Below are positions 51,951 through 60,817 of a stretch of DNA of 64,000 nucleotides, in pieces; positions within the stretch are counted from its first letter, which is position 1; each line of letters starts with the position of its first letter. The translations under genes and the position numbers were made by a program. Under the pieces are notes generated by a model. It searched no databases, had not been told where the DNA came from, and saw only the letters and a list, made by a program, of their open reading frames with translations. Origin of the DNA: Nocardioides sp. 1609 (lineage in GTDB: Bacteria; Actinomycetota; Actinomycetes; Propionibacteriales; Nocardioidaceae); assembly GCF_004522105.1 (NCBI RefSeq), contig NZ_SPUJ01000003.1, forward strand, positions 744,001 to 808,000, written 5' to 3'.

Positions 51951-52715
51951 GTGATGCGCAGCCGTCGTTCTCGTGTGATCCCCGTGACAGCGCCCGACGA
52001 GGTGACCACCCCCGACGAGCAGTTCGACCGGGCCTGGGAGGTGGCCGACCGGATCCCCGGCTGGTTGACCCGAGACCAGGCCAGGCTGCTGTACGACGAG
52101 GCGCTGGCGCTGCCGCACGGCGCGACCCTGCTGGAGATCGGCAGTCACCAGGGTCGCTCGACCGTCGTCCTCGGGCAGGTCGCCAGCGCCACCGGCGGCA
52201 CCGTGATCGCGATCGACCCCTTCGTCGAGGGCCGGCTGTTCGGCGGGGCGCCGACGAGGACCAGGTTCCTCGCGCACCTGGAGGAGGCCGGCGTGGCCGG
52301 TGTGGTCCGACACGTGGAGGACTACTCGACCCGCGCCCGCCCCGGGTGGAGCGACGGCTTCGACTACCTCTACATCGACGGCAAGCATGACTTCTGGACC
52401 TTCAGCGACGACCTGCGCTGGCGCTCCTTCCTCCCTCGCAACGCACCGATCCTGGTGCACGACGCGTACTCCTCGATCGGCGTGACGCTCGGCATCCTGG
52501 CGCGCGTGCTGTTCGCCCGCGACCTCACCTACGTGCGGCGCGAGGGTTCGATGGCCCTGTTCCGGACCGCCCGTCCGCGACTCGCGGACCGCCTCCGCGT
52601 GGTGCGCGAGGTGCCGTGGTGGCTGCGCAACGTCGGGATCAAGGTCTTGCTGCGCCTGCGCCTGCGTCCCGTCGCGCGGCTGGTCGGTCACGACTCGCCG
52701 TACGACCCGTACTGA
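51951..52715 (+). CDS. Class I SAM methyltransferase (Methyltransf_24 type)
   Basis: The 254-aa protein has ATLLEIGSHQGRSTVVLGQ near residue 60, the post-strand-2 motif VIAIDPFVEG, GFDYLYIDGKHDFWTFSDDL and APILVHDAYSSIGVTLGIL, the Methyltransf_24/cephalosporin-hydroxylase-like pattern. These often methylate sugars in surface glycans. The basic C-terminus (GIKVLLRLRLRPVARL) may contact the membrane. The first codons are GTG-ATG; either can start translation, and the TAGCCT spacing fits the GTG. Confidence 0.85.
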   Translation: MMRSRRSRVIPVTAPDEVTTPDEQFDRAWEVADRIPGWLTRDQARLLYDEALALPHGATLLEIGSHQGRSTVVLGQVASATGGTVIAIDPFVEGRLFGGAPTRTRFLAHLEEAGVAGVVRHVEDYSTRARPGWSDGFDYLYIDGKHDFWTFSDDLRWRSFLPRNAPILVHDAYSSIGVTLGILARVLFARDLTYVRREGSMALFRTARPRLADRLRVVREVPWWLRNVGIKVLLRLRLRPVARLVGHDSPYDPY

Positions 52716-52746
52716 GCCCTGCGCCGCGCCGGAGCCGGAGCCGGAG

Positions 52747-53817
52747 TCAGTCGAAGAACCTCTCGGCGATCGCGGCGAGCAGCCGGGCGTGCTCCTGCGC
52801 ATCGAGGTCGCGGCGACGCGTCCGCAGCGAGACGGTCGTGGTGGTCCCGCTCGAAGCCAGACCGATGGCGACCGCCCGCGGTCCGCTCGTCGCCGGGTAC
52901 ATCGCCAGCGACGAGACGCCGTCCCCCTCGACGAGACCGAGGTTGCTCAGGATCGCCGTCGACCCGAGACGGTTGCGGAGCAGCCGGACGAGGAGGGGGC
53001 CGGTTCCCTTGGCGGAGGTCTCGGGGAAGTCGGGCTCCGGGCGCAGGCCCGCGATCGCGGCTCCGACAGCCGTGTGGTCCTGGTCCGGGCCGACGCGGAG
53101 CCTGAGGTAGGCGGTCTGCCGGTCCGCCGACGGCAGGTCGGTCGTCCGTCGCGAGGCCCCGATGACGACGACGGACCGTCGCCGGTCGCGCGTCGGTGAC
53201 TCGTCGTGCGCCGCGAGCACCGCGCGCGCCAGGTCCGCCGTGCCCCGCCCGACCCGCGGCCGGGTGACGGCGGTGAGGTCCTCGCCCGCCGCACCCGGGT
53301 CACCGACCCCCGGGAACCGAGACGGTGGGTGCACCAGTGCTTCGCCGACCCGGAGCAGGCTCGAGGTCAGGAACCCGTGCGGGGCGGCACGGTCCCCGAT
53401 GCCGCGTGCCTTCGTGCGCAGGTCGCGTCCCAGGGCGGTGCCGGCCACGGCGAGCAGGCCGAGTCCGTCGACGGCCCCGTGGTGGGCGCCGACGAGGAGA
53501 CCGGTGCCGTCCTCGGTCAGGGCCAGTCGCAGCAGCGGCGAGCGCGGTCCGTACGGAGCGGCGGCGACCTCGCCCCGAGCAGTCGCCCACCTCGCGTCGT
53601 CCGGGCGGTCGACGACCGGCGGTGTCCCGAGGTGCGGCTCCCGCGCGCAGAGGTCGGCGACCCGGTGGGCGACCAGGTCGGCATCGACGGCCCCGGCCAG
53701 CCGGAGCTCGACGCAGATCCCCCACGTCGTGTCGGGATCTCCGTACATCCCGACGACCTCCTGGGCGTCCCGGACGGAGTCCAGGCCGGTTCGCCGGCCG
53801 CGCTGGGACGAACGCAC
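52747..53817 (-). CDS. Condensation-domain/acyltransferase-like protein (HHxxxDG)
   Basis: The 356-aa protein has the acyltransferase motif HHGAVDG (His112-His113, Asp117-Gly118) in GLLVGAHHGAVDGLGLLAVA. The overall layout matches the CoA-dependent acyltransferase/condensation superfamily, such as PapA-like or WS/DGAT enzymes. The downstream DFGWG-type motif is not clear. It could acylate a glycan or lipid made by the neighbouring genes. GTG 53817 is preferred to the TTG at 53898 because GAGGAG lies 8 nt upstream and the longer version overlaps the preceding gene. Confidence 0.75.
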   Translation of the reverse strand: MRSSQRGRRTGLDSVRDAQEVVGMYGDPDTTWGICVELRLAGAVDADLVAHRVADLCAREPHLGTPPVVDRPDDARWATARGEVAAAPYGPRSPLLRLALTEDGTGLLVGAHHGAVDGLGLLAVAGTALGRDLRTKARGIGDRAAPHGFLTSSLLRVGEALVHPPSRFPGVGDPGAAGEDLTAVTRPRVGRGTADLARAVLAAHDESPTRDRRRSVVVIGASRRTTDLPSADRQTAYLRLRVGPDQDHTAVGAAIAGLRPEPDFPETSAKGTGPLLVRLLRNRLGSTAILSNLGLVEGDGVSSLAMYPATSGPRAVAIGLASSGTTTTVSLRTRRRDLDAQEHARLLAAIAERFFD

Positions 53818-53878
53818 CTGCTCGGCTCCTCGAGGCGGTGGGGACAGGACGCGGAACCCTACCGCGCACGCGGCCGGG

Positions 53879-55726
53879 TCAGGAACCGCCGCGGGCAACC
53901 GGGAACCCGACGTCGAGCGCGGTCACGCACACCGTGCCGCCCGGACCGTCCGACCCGTCCGACCCGTCCGACCCGTCCGACGAGGAGAGGTCGTCCTCCA
54001 GGCTCAGGGTGAGGGCGTCCACGTCGCCGCGGACGACGGCGTAGAGCACCCCGGCCGAGCGCAGGGGTCCCACCACGCTCGTGTCGCCACCCGTGATCCC
54101 GAGTGACCCGCGCACCGAGGTGAAGTAGGAGATCCGGGCGACGAGCGGGTCGCCCGAGACCTCGCCCTCGAGCGGGATCCGCACCGGTCGGTCGGTGACG
54201 GCGTAGCCGCACGCGGTGCCGGCGTCCGCGGGCCGCATGGACTCGCCGCCCAGGACCTCGACGGGCTGGAGCCGGCCGCCGGAGTCCGCGATGCGCAGGT
54301 CGTGGCTGGGAAGGTCGAAGAGCGGTTGCTCGGGCGCGAGGCCGATCACCGTCGAGACCCGTGCGTCGCTGCCGAACCAGAAGGTCATCACGTCCTCCGG
54401 CGGTGCGGAGTCGATGATGATCGCGTCGGGTTGGGCCCGGACCTCGTCGCGGAGGTTCTGGACGTACTCCCGATCGGCGGAGTTGCTGGTGTGCGGAGTG
54501 ATCAGCTGCATCGTCGTCGCCGACGACACGACGTAGGCCACCGTCACCAGGGCCACGACCACCGTCCGTCGTCGCCCGTCCCCCCGCGGGGCGGCCTGGG
54601 GCCGAGGGGCGCGCAGCGCTGCCGCCTCGACCTCGCGGAGCACGAGCCCGAGCGCGACGACGAGGACGGGGACGATGTCGGCCGCGTAGCGCGGGGCCAG
54701 CGCCAGGGCGGGACCGAGCGCCGTGCGACCGGCGAACAGCACCGCCACGTCGGCGACCACGTAGGAGGCCAGGAGCAGCCAGCCCCAGGCGACCCGACGT
54801 CCTCCGCGCCGCAAGGACCAGACCACCACCGCGAGAAGCAGGATCCACGCCGCGACGACCGCGTACACCTCGGGGAGCAGGAGGACGTCGCTGAGGACGT
54901 CCGCCTGCCACGGCCCACCCACGAGGCCGGGGACCGCGGTGCGCACGACGAAGTTCCAGACCAGCTCGGCCGCGCCACCCGAGCCCGCGTCGGCCGTCTC
55001 GATCGGCGCCAGCGCCCGGTGCAGCACCAGGTAGACGGCCACGATCACCACGAGCACGGACCACAGCGGACGGCGGGCCAGCCACGCCTCGCGGATCGCG
55101 CGAGGTCCCCGCGAGGGTGCGTGCGCCGCTGCGACGAAGCCGAGGACAAGGAGCACGAGCACGGCGCGCTCCTGGAACTGCAGGCCGAGGACGACGATGC
55201 CGACCACCGCCGGTGGCGCCCAGCGACGCCCGTCCTGCAGGTGCACCAGGAGCGCCCACGTCGCACCCAGCACCGCGATGCTCGTCGGCAGGAACCCGAT
55301 CGCAGCGGCCCACCAGGCCGTCGGCCACCACGTGAGGGGGTTGAACAGGGCTACTGCCAGCAGGGGCACCCGGAGCGACGAGTCCGGGAGCAGGCGCGAC
55401 AGCACGAGCCAGGCGAGCACCGCGGCCACCAGCTGCAGGAGCAGGATCTCGACGGCGTACCCCGCCCAGTCGAGGGGACCGAGCCGCGCGTGGGCCCACG
55501 CCAGCATGAAGTTGCCCGGCCAGATGTGGCCGGAGTAGTCCTGGAAGAGCATCTCCGCGGACATCGACTCGCGGCCGATCCGCGTCATCTGGAAGTCGTC
55601 CTGGGTCAGGTAGCCCTCGGCCAGCAACGACGCGCGCCACACCAGCTGGACAGCGATCATCAGCAGGGCGATCGCCCCTGCCCGCTTCCGCCACGGGGCG
55701 GGCACGCGCTCACGGAGCCACGACAC
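53879..55726 (-). CDS. Polytopic membrane protein, GT-C-like, unknown function
   Basis: The 615-aa protein has about ten helices in residues 10-390. The first extracytoplasmic loop carries acidic residues (GYLTQDDFQMTRIGRESM), as in GT-C glycosyltransferases that use polyprenyl-linked sugars. An extracytoplasmic domain of about 220 residues follows. Its C-terminus has a (DGS)n repeat from a 9-bp tandem array. No family can be assigned by eye. GTG 55726 is taken as the start, overlapping the aftD stop by 17 nt; ATG 55762 would add twelve residues. It is probably co-translated with aftD. Confidence 0.72.
   Translation of the reverse strand: MSWLRERVPAPWRKRAGAIALLMIAVQLVWRASLLAEGYLTQDDFQMTRIGRESMSAEMLFQDYSGHIWPGNFMLAWAHARLGPLDWAGYAVEILLLQLVAAVLAWLVLSRLLPDSSLRVPLLAVALFNPLTWWPTAWWAAAIGFLPTSIAVLGATWALLVHLQDGRRWAPPAVVGIVVLGLQFQERAVLVLLVLGFVAAAHAPSRGPRAIREAWLARRPLWSVLVVIVAVYLVLHRALAPIETADAGSGGAAELVWNFVVRTAVPGLVGGPWQADVLSDVLLLPEVYAVVAAWILLLAVVVWSLRRGGRRVAWGWLLLASYVVADVAVLFAGRTALGPALALAPRYAADIVPVLVVALGLVLREVEAAALRAPRPQAAPRGDGRRRTVVVALVTVAYVVSSATTMQLITPHTSNSADREYVQNLRDEVRAQPDAIIIDSAPPEDVMTFWFGSDARVSTVIGLAPEQPLFDLPSHDLRIADSGGRLQPVEVLGGESMRPADAGTACGYAVTDRPVRIPLEGEVSGDPLVARISYFTSVRGSLGITGGDTSVVGPLRSAGVLYAVVRGDVDALTLSLEDDLSSSDGSDGSDGSDGPGGTVCVTALDVGFPVARGGS
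53946..53981 (-). repeat. 9-bp tandem repeat encoding (Asp-Gly-Ser)n
   Basis: Four perfect copies of ccgtccgac on the plus strand encode SDGSDGSDGSDG near the C-terminus of the membrane protein at 53879-55726. Frame is preserved with any copy number. Confidence 0.85.
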
Positions 55727-58700
55727 GGTCCACCCCCACGTCCGACGGCGCCGCCTCGGCACGACGATCGACCCCGGTCAGCAACGCGACGCCGAGGCAG
55801 CCTACGCCGGTGCCGGCCACCAGGTCGCACAGCAGCGGGGGCAGCCCCGGGGAGGACACCGCCACCACCGCCGCGGCGACGCCGGCGCCGCCGACCAGCA
55901 GCGCTCCCACCAGACCGGGGTCGCCCAGGACACGCCGCGCCACGACACCGACCAGCAGGCCGAGGGCGACCGCGGGGCCCCCGAGCAGTGCGAGCGTCGC
56001 GACACCGACCACGACCCAGCCGGTGGACGGTCGCCCGACGTCGCCGCCGCAGGTCAGACCCGCGGCCCCGTCGGTCTCCTCGCACGGCACGCGACGACGA
56101 TCGGAGCGCAGCCCGCGCACCAGCGCCACGGCGAGCGCCAGCGCCCCGAGGAGGCCGGCGAGCAGCGCGACGCGATACGTCGTGCCGGGGGTGAAGGCGA
56201 TCTCGACGTCGCCCCCCGAACCCGCAGGGACGACGAAGCCCTGCTTCCACCCGTCGACCCGGACCGGCTTCAACGCATCGTCGCCCGACGAGGCCTCCCA
56301 GCCGGGGTTGAAGTTCTCGTTGACGACGAGCAGCCGCTCCGGTCCTGGTTCGAGTCGCACCAGGCGGCGGGTGCTCCCCCAGGCCCGCACGACCGGCGAG
56401 GTCGACTCCTGCGGCGGGAGCGCGGTGTCGGGCAGGTCGCTCGGCCTCAGCACGACCGAGGTCGGGGCGAACTGAGCCGTCGAGACGACGTCGACCTCGT
56501 GCGTGCCGGCAGCGACGGTGACCGGGCCGCCACACGACTCCAGCGTCATCGCGGTCCCGTCCACCACGTCACCGATCACGCCGGCCACGCGGGTCGGGTA
56601 CACCGCGCCGTCGACGACGATCTCGGGTCCCAGACCGCAGATCGCGCCGGTCGCGCTCTTCCGCGTCAGAGGCTGGACCAGCGACCGCAGCGCAGGAGCG
56701 CTGACCTCGGCGACGCCGAGCGGACGATCGGAGCTCGGCTGCGCGTCGAACCGCACCTCCATCGACTCGGCTCGCAGCGGGGCGAAGCTGGCCACCCCGC
56801 TCGACAGGTCGATGCGTCGGGTCTCCTCGCCCGCCACGACGACGGCGGTCGTCGGCGGCGCCATGCTGTCGGGTGCGGCCGTCACGCGCAGCTCGTCGAT
56901 CGTGACGGGGGTGTCCCAGGCCAGCCGGAGCGTGGGCTCCTCGTCGCCCTGGGCCGCGGCCCAGAACGTCTCGGGGTCGGCATCGGTCGCGAGCTGCGCG
57001 GCGACCCCGGGCTCACCCAGGTAGACCGACGAGGCCGTCGCCCGGACGCCGCCCAGCGGCGCGAGCAGCCGTTGCGCGCCGTCGGTCGCGCGGGCCACGA
57101 CGGTCCCCGAGACCTGCCAGGAGGTGGCCTCGTCGACGGTCAGGCGACGGAACAACCCCGCTTCCTCGTCGCTGGTCCGGGCCCCGGTGACCGGCCAGCA
57201 GTTGGTCCCCAGGCCCGCGTCGAGGCAGGTGCGTCGGTGCGCCGCGGCGCGCAGCACGAAGGTCGTGCCGGCGTCCGCGCCGTCGGCCGGGATGGCGAGT
57301 GATCGTGGGGCGACCAGGTCCGGGAGGGACACCTCGGTGATGGCCACCACGCCACTGCCTGCCGCGCCCGCACCGTCGCGGGTCTCCTCCACGGTCACGC
57401 GTACCCGGTCGAAGGTGCCGCGCAGCGCCGCGGTGGCCAGTCCGGTCTCCGGGTCGACCGGGACGGTGACGTCGTTCGTCCCCGCCGTCACCCGCACGCG
57501 CAGGAGCTCGGCGCCCCCGGTCTCGAGCGGTCGCGTGCTGACGGTGACGCCCGGGAAGGCCACGTCCTCGCGGAACCGCACCTCGACCCACTGCCCCACG
57601 GGATCGAGCAGGGGTGCGGACTGCCAGTAGGTGGAGTCGTCGCCGTCGAAGGCCTGGTGCGGGGCGTTGTCCGGGCGGGACTCGCCGAAGCTGTCGCTGT
57701 AGGCCGCCGACGACGACGCCACGATCGTCGACACCGCGTCGCCGTAGTCGGCGTAGAGGGGGGCCGTGGACTCCGGTCCGGCGAAGTCGTAGGCCGCCCG
57801 GCGGTAGCGGTGCTCCTCGTCGAGCGCCATGACGGGACCGGTCGCCTCCAGGGCGCCGAACCCGCGCTCGCGCTTGCGCAGCCCGTCGCCGACCAGGTCG
57901 GGGACGCCGACCGGCCAGTTCTCCTCGCCCTCGACGACCACCGGGGTGGTCGGGTCGAGGACGCCGGCCTCCATCGCCGTCAGCACGTCCTCGGAGCTGC
58001 CGGCCAGGGTCAGCACGTCCGAGGTAGGCACGGCCACGACGCGCTGGGCCGCCGGCTCCACCTCGAGGACGTCGATCAGCGCCTGGTCACCCAGCCCGGT
58101 GCTCCCGAATCCGGCAACCTTGCGCAACCCCGGGGACCGGGTCAGCGCGAGATCGACCCGTCCCAGGTCTGCGGCGCCGCTGGTCAGCTCGAGATCACGG
58201 CGGACGACGACGTACTCGATGCCCGAGCGAGCGAGCAGGTCGGCCAGCACCGGCGATCCGCGGCCGTCCGCGACACGCTCCTGCACCGCGTCGAGCAGGC
58301 GGATCGTCGGGCCCGGGGTCAGCGGGACCTGGCTGCGCGTCACCCACGGTGTCTCGGCCAGGCCCTGCATCGGCTCGTCGATGGTCGCGCCCCACGTCTG
58401 GAGCCCGAAGCTCGCGCCGGGCAGGATCAGCGCGGAGCCAGTCCCGTCGACGCCGTCGAGGAACGCCGCGGCCTCCTCCCACGGCTCCGGGACCGTCTCC
58501 CACCCCTCCTTCCGCATCTGTCCCGTCCAGAGGGGCTGGGCGGACAGCAGGACCAGCACCAGCACCACGGCGTTGACGAGCGGCGCGGCCGTGACCAGGC
58601 GCGGCATCCGGACGTCGCTCCAGCGCGTCGCGAGGTGGGCCAGGCCCAGGGCCAGCGGCAGTCGGAGGAGCGGATCGACCTTGTGGACGTTGCGGAGCAT

Positions 58701-59822
58701 CGCCAGGGCGCCGTCGAGCAGCCCCTGCACGGGCCCCTGCAACGGCGACGCGAGCGACCCGTCCCGCGGCAGGGTCAGGCACAGCGCCCCGAGGAGGAGG
58801 CTGGCGAGCAGGGCGCGGCGCAGGGGCATCGTCGACCGGGTCAGGCCCCACAGGCCGAGCCCGGCGACCAGGGCGGTGACGGCGATGAGCAGGGGTGAGG
58901 TGGCAAGGAGGTAGGACCCCGGCCACCACGGCTCGCCCCCGACCTCGAAGTAGCCGACCCAGTGGTCGGCCCCCCGCGTGACGTTGGTCCAGCCCAGCGG
59001 GCGCTCGACTGCGCTCGAGGTCTCGATGTAGTCGAGGAAGGGCGGGCTGAAACGTCCCAGGACGAGCAACGGCAGTGCCCACCAGGCGCTCGCCAGGACG
59101 ACCGCCCCCAGCCACCAACGCACGAGGTCGCCACCGCCGGGCCGGCGCCGGCCGGCCAGCACCACCAGGAGGACCACGGGGAGGGTCGCGAGGTTTCCCA
59201 CCGCGTTGACGCCGCCGAGGAACAGCATCGCGACGCCGGAGGCGGCGGCCGCCGTCCTCGGCGTCAGGCGACCTCGGTGCGCCAGCACGATCGGCAGGAC
59301 CACCCACGGCAGGACCGCGGTCGGGAGCACCTCCCCGCTCAGGACGCCGGACAGGCCCAGGAGCCGCGGTGCAGCCGCGTAGGAGGCTGCGCCGAGCCAG
59401 GCCGCCCAGGCCGAGCACCCTGGCATCAGCGCCAGGACCAGCCGCCGACACCCCTCGAACGCGACGATCAGGACGAGGCCGCTCCACAGTCGCTGCGTCA
59501 CCCAGTCGGGGAGACCCGCGACGTCGCCGAGGAGGAAGAAGGTCCCCTGCGGGAAGAGGTAGCCGTACGCCTGGTTCTGGAGCTCCCCGAACGACGCGCC
59601 GGGGTTCCAGAGCGTGAGGCTCCGGGCCAGGAACGGCCCGGGATTCGCGGTGAGGTCGAACTTGGTGTCGAACGTGGTGCGTCCCGGCTGCTGCAGGAAC
59701 GACATCGCCATCAACCAGGCGTAGGTGAGCACCAGCGGCCATGCATCGATCAGGCGTCTACCGACCTCGCGCGTCTCTGCTCGGCCTTCGATGTCGCCCT
59801 CCTCGGTGTCGATGCCGGGCAC
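55710..59822 (-). CDS. aftD: Arabinofuranosyltransferase, AftD-like (DUF3367)
   Basis: The 1370-aa protein has an N-terminal GT-C membrane domain (residues about 25-430) starting PLVLTYAWLMAMSFLQQPGR, with the acidic first loop TTFDTKFDLTANPGPFLARS. A very large extracytoplasmic part holds at least two discoidin/carbohydrate-binding modules (HQAFDGDDSTYWQSAP near 720 and LATDADPETFWAA near 950). C-terminal helices end the protein. Size and order match AftD, which adds alpha-1,3 arabinofuranose branches using decaprenyl-phosphoryl arabinose. GTG 59822 is the most likely start; it has no clear ribosome site. It is divergent, by 23 bp, from the ubiA-like gene that would feed the same donor pathway. 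Confidence 0.85.
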   Translation of the reverse strand: MPGIDTEEGDIEGRAETREVGRRLIDAWPLVLTYAWLMAMSFLQQPGRTTFDTKFDLTANPGPFLARSLTLWNPGASFGELQNQAYGYLFPQGTFFLLGDVAGLPDWVTQRLWSGLVLIVAFEGCRRLVLALMPGCSAWAAWLGAASYAAAPRLLGLSGVLSGEVLPTAVLPWVVLPIVLAHRGRLTPRTAAAASGVAMLFLGGVNAVGNLATLPVVLLVVLAGRRRPGGGDLVRWWLGAVVLASAWWALPLLVLGRFSPPFLDYIETSSAVERPLGWTNVTRGADHWVGYFEVGGEPWWPGSYLLATSPLLIAVTALVAGLGLWGLTRSTMPLRRALLASLLLGALCLTLPRDGSLASPLQGPVQGLLDGALAMLRNVHKVDPLLRLPLALGLAHLATRWSDVRMPRLVTAAPLVNAVVLVLVLLSAQPLWTGQMRKEGWETVPEPWEEAAAFLDGVDGTGSALILPGASFGLQTWGATIDEPMQGLAETPWVTRSQVPLTPGPTIRLLDAVQERVADGRGSPVLADLLARSGIEYVVVRRDLELTSGAADLGRVDLALTRSPGLRKVAGFGSTGLGDQALIDVLEVEPAAQRVVAVPTSDVLTLAGSSEDVLTAMEAGVLDPTTPVVVEGEENWPVGVPDLVGDGLRKRERGFGALEATGPVMALDEEHRYRRAAYDFAGPESTAPLYADYGDAVSTIVASSSAAYSDSFGESRPDNAPHQAFDGDDSTYWQSAPLLDPVGQWVEVRFREDVAFPGVTVSTRPLETGGAELLRVRVTAGTNDVTVPVDPETGLATAALRGTFDRVRVTVEETRDGAGAAGSGVVAITEVSLPDLVAPRSLAIPADGADAGTTFVLRAAAHRRTCLDAGLGTNCWPVTGARTSDEEAGLFRRLTVDEATSWQVSGTVVARATDGAQRLLAPLGGVRATASSVYLGEPGVAAQLATDADPETFWAAAQGDEEPTLRLAWDTPVTIDELRVTAAPDSMAPPTTAVVVAGEETRRIDLSSGVASFAPLRAESMEVRFDAQPSSDRPLGVAEVSAPALRSLVQPLTRKSATGAICGLGPEIVVDGAVYPTRVAGVIGDVVDGTAMTLESCGGPVTVAAGTHEVDVVSTAQFAPTSVVLRPSDLPDTALPPQESTSPVVRAWGSTRRLVRLEPGPERLLVVNENFNPGWEASSGDDALKPVRVDGWKQGFVVPAGSGGDVEIAFTPGTTYRVALLAGLLGALALAVALVRGLRSDRRRVPCEETDGAAGLTCGGDVGRPSTGWVVVGVATLALLGGPAVALGLLVGVVARRVLGDPGLVGALLVGGAGVAAAVVAVSSPGLPPLLCDLVAGTGVGCLGVALLTGVDRRAEAAPSDVGVDRVVAP

Positions 59823-59833
59823 ACGGTACCCGG

Positions 59834-59839
59834 TAAGGT
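59834..59839 (+). promoter_or_regulatory. Putative -10 box (TAAGGT) of a leaderless promoter
   Basis: A TANNNT hexamer followed by 6 nt and the GTG of the ubiA-like gene at 59846. It lies in the 23-bp gap to aftD. Confidence 0.5.
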
Positions 59840-59845
59840 GCGCGC

Positions 59846-60733
59846 GTGATCCTAGGGTGCGAGCGCGTGCGCGCGGTCGCCGATGGCGCACGACCGCGGC
59901 AGTGGAGCAAGAACCTGTTGGTGCTCGGCGCGCCCCTCATGGCCGGGCGGCTCGACGAGCGGGCCGTCCTGGTGGACTCGCTGATCGCGCTGGTGGCGTA
60001 CTGCCTGGCGGCCTCGGGCGTGTACCTGGTCAACGACGCCCTCGACGTCGAGTCCGACCGACGGCACCCGGTCAAGTGCCTGCGCCCGGTGGCCTCGGGC
60101 GCCCTGCCGATCCGGGCCGCCTTCGGCGCGGGCGCGGTCCTCCAGACCCTTGCCGTGGGAGTCAGCCTCCTGTCGGGCCTCCCGCTGGCGGCGGTCATCG
60201 CCGGCTACCTCGCCATGAGCCTGGCCTACTCACTGTTCCTCAAGCACGAGCCCGTGCTCGACATCGCCGTCGTCGCCAGCGGGTTCGTGCTGCGCGCCGT
60301 CGCCGGCGGCGTCGCGTCGGGGATCCCGCTCTCGCAGTGGTTCCTGCTGTCCGCGACGTTCGGCTCTCTCTTCATGGCGGCCGGCAAGCGCTACGCCGAG
60401 GCGCACCTCGACCTCGCCGGCGAAGGACCGACCCGCAAGTCGCTGGAGAGGTACACCACGTCGTACCTGCGGTTCGTGTGGACGATGTCGGCGGGCCTGC
60501 TCATCATCGTCTACAGCCTGTGGGCCTTCGAGATCAACGACGTGTCCGGCGGGTCCACGCTGACCGTCATCTCGATCGCGCCGTTCGTCCTCGCGGTGCT
60601 GCGCTACGCCTTGGCGATCGACGCGCGCACGGCCGGCGAGCCCGAGGACATCGCTCTGACCGACCGCGTGCTGCAGGCGCTGGCCGTCGTCTGGTTGGTC
60701 ACGGCGGCAGGCGCCGTCTACTGGAGCCGGTAG
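59846..60733 (+). CDS. ubiA: Decaprenyl-phosphate phosphoribosyltransferase (UbiA family)
   Basis: The 295-aa membrane enzyme has the PRQWSKNLLVLGAPLMAGRL start typical of this subgroup and the metal/pyrophosphate motif NDALDVESDRRHP at about residue 63. A later conserved segment is LFMAAGKRYAEAHLDLAGEG. About nine helices are predicted. It transfers 5-phosphoribose from PRPP to decaprenyl phosphate, the first committed step toward decaprenyl-phosphoryl arabinose, the donor used by AftD. The GTG follows TAAGGT by 6 nt, so a leaderless mRNA is likely. Confidence 0.9.
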   Translation: MILGCERVRAVADGARPRQWSKNLLVLGAPLMAGRLDERAVLVDSLIALVAYCLAASGVYLVNDALDVESDRRHPVKCLRPVASGALPIRAAFGAGAVLQTLAVGVSLLSGLPLAAVIAGYLAMSLAYSLFLKHEPVLDIAVVASGFVLRAVAGGVASGIPLSQWFLLSATFGSLFMAAGKRYAEAHLDLAGEGPTRKSLERYTTSYLRFVWTMSAGLLIIVYSLWAFEINDVSGGSTLTVISIAPFVLAVLRYALAIDARTAGEPEDIALTDRVLQALAVVWLVTAAGAVYWSR

Positions 60734-60817
60734 GCCGTCGACGCCACGGCACCCGGGATCGGCTCGGGGGTCTCGACGCGTCGGTCCACGCGCTTCGCAG
60801 GCTCGCCGGACCCTCGC

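Noticed and set aside
52727..52746. gccgga trinucleotide-pair repeat after the methyltransferase gene
   Set aside because: Only about three copies in GC-rich non-coding sequence; too short to be informative.
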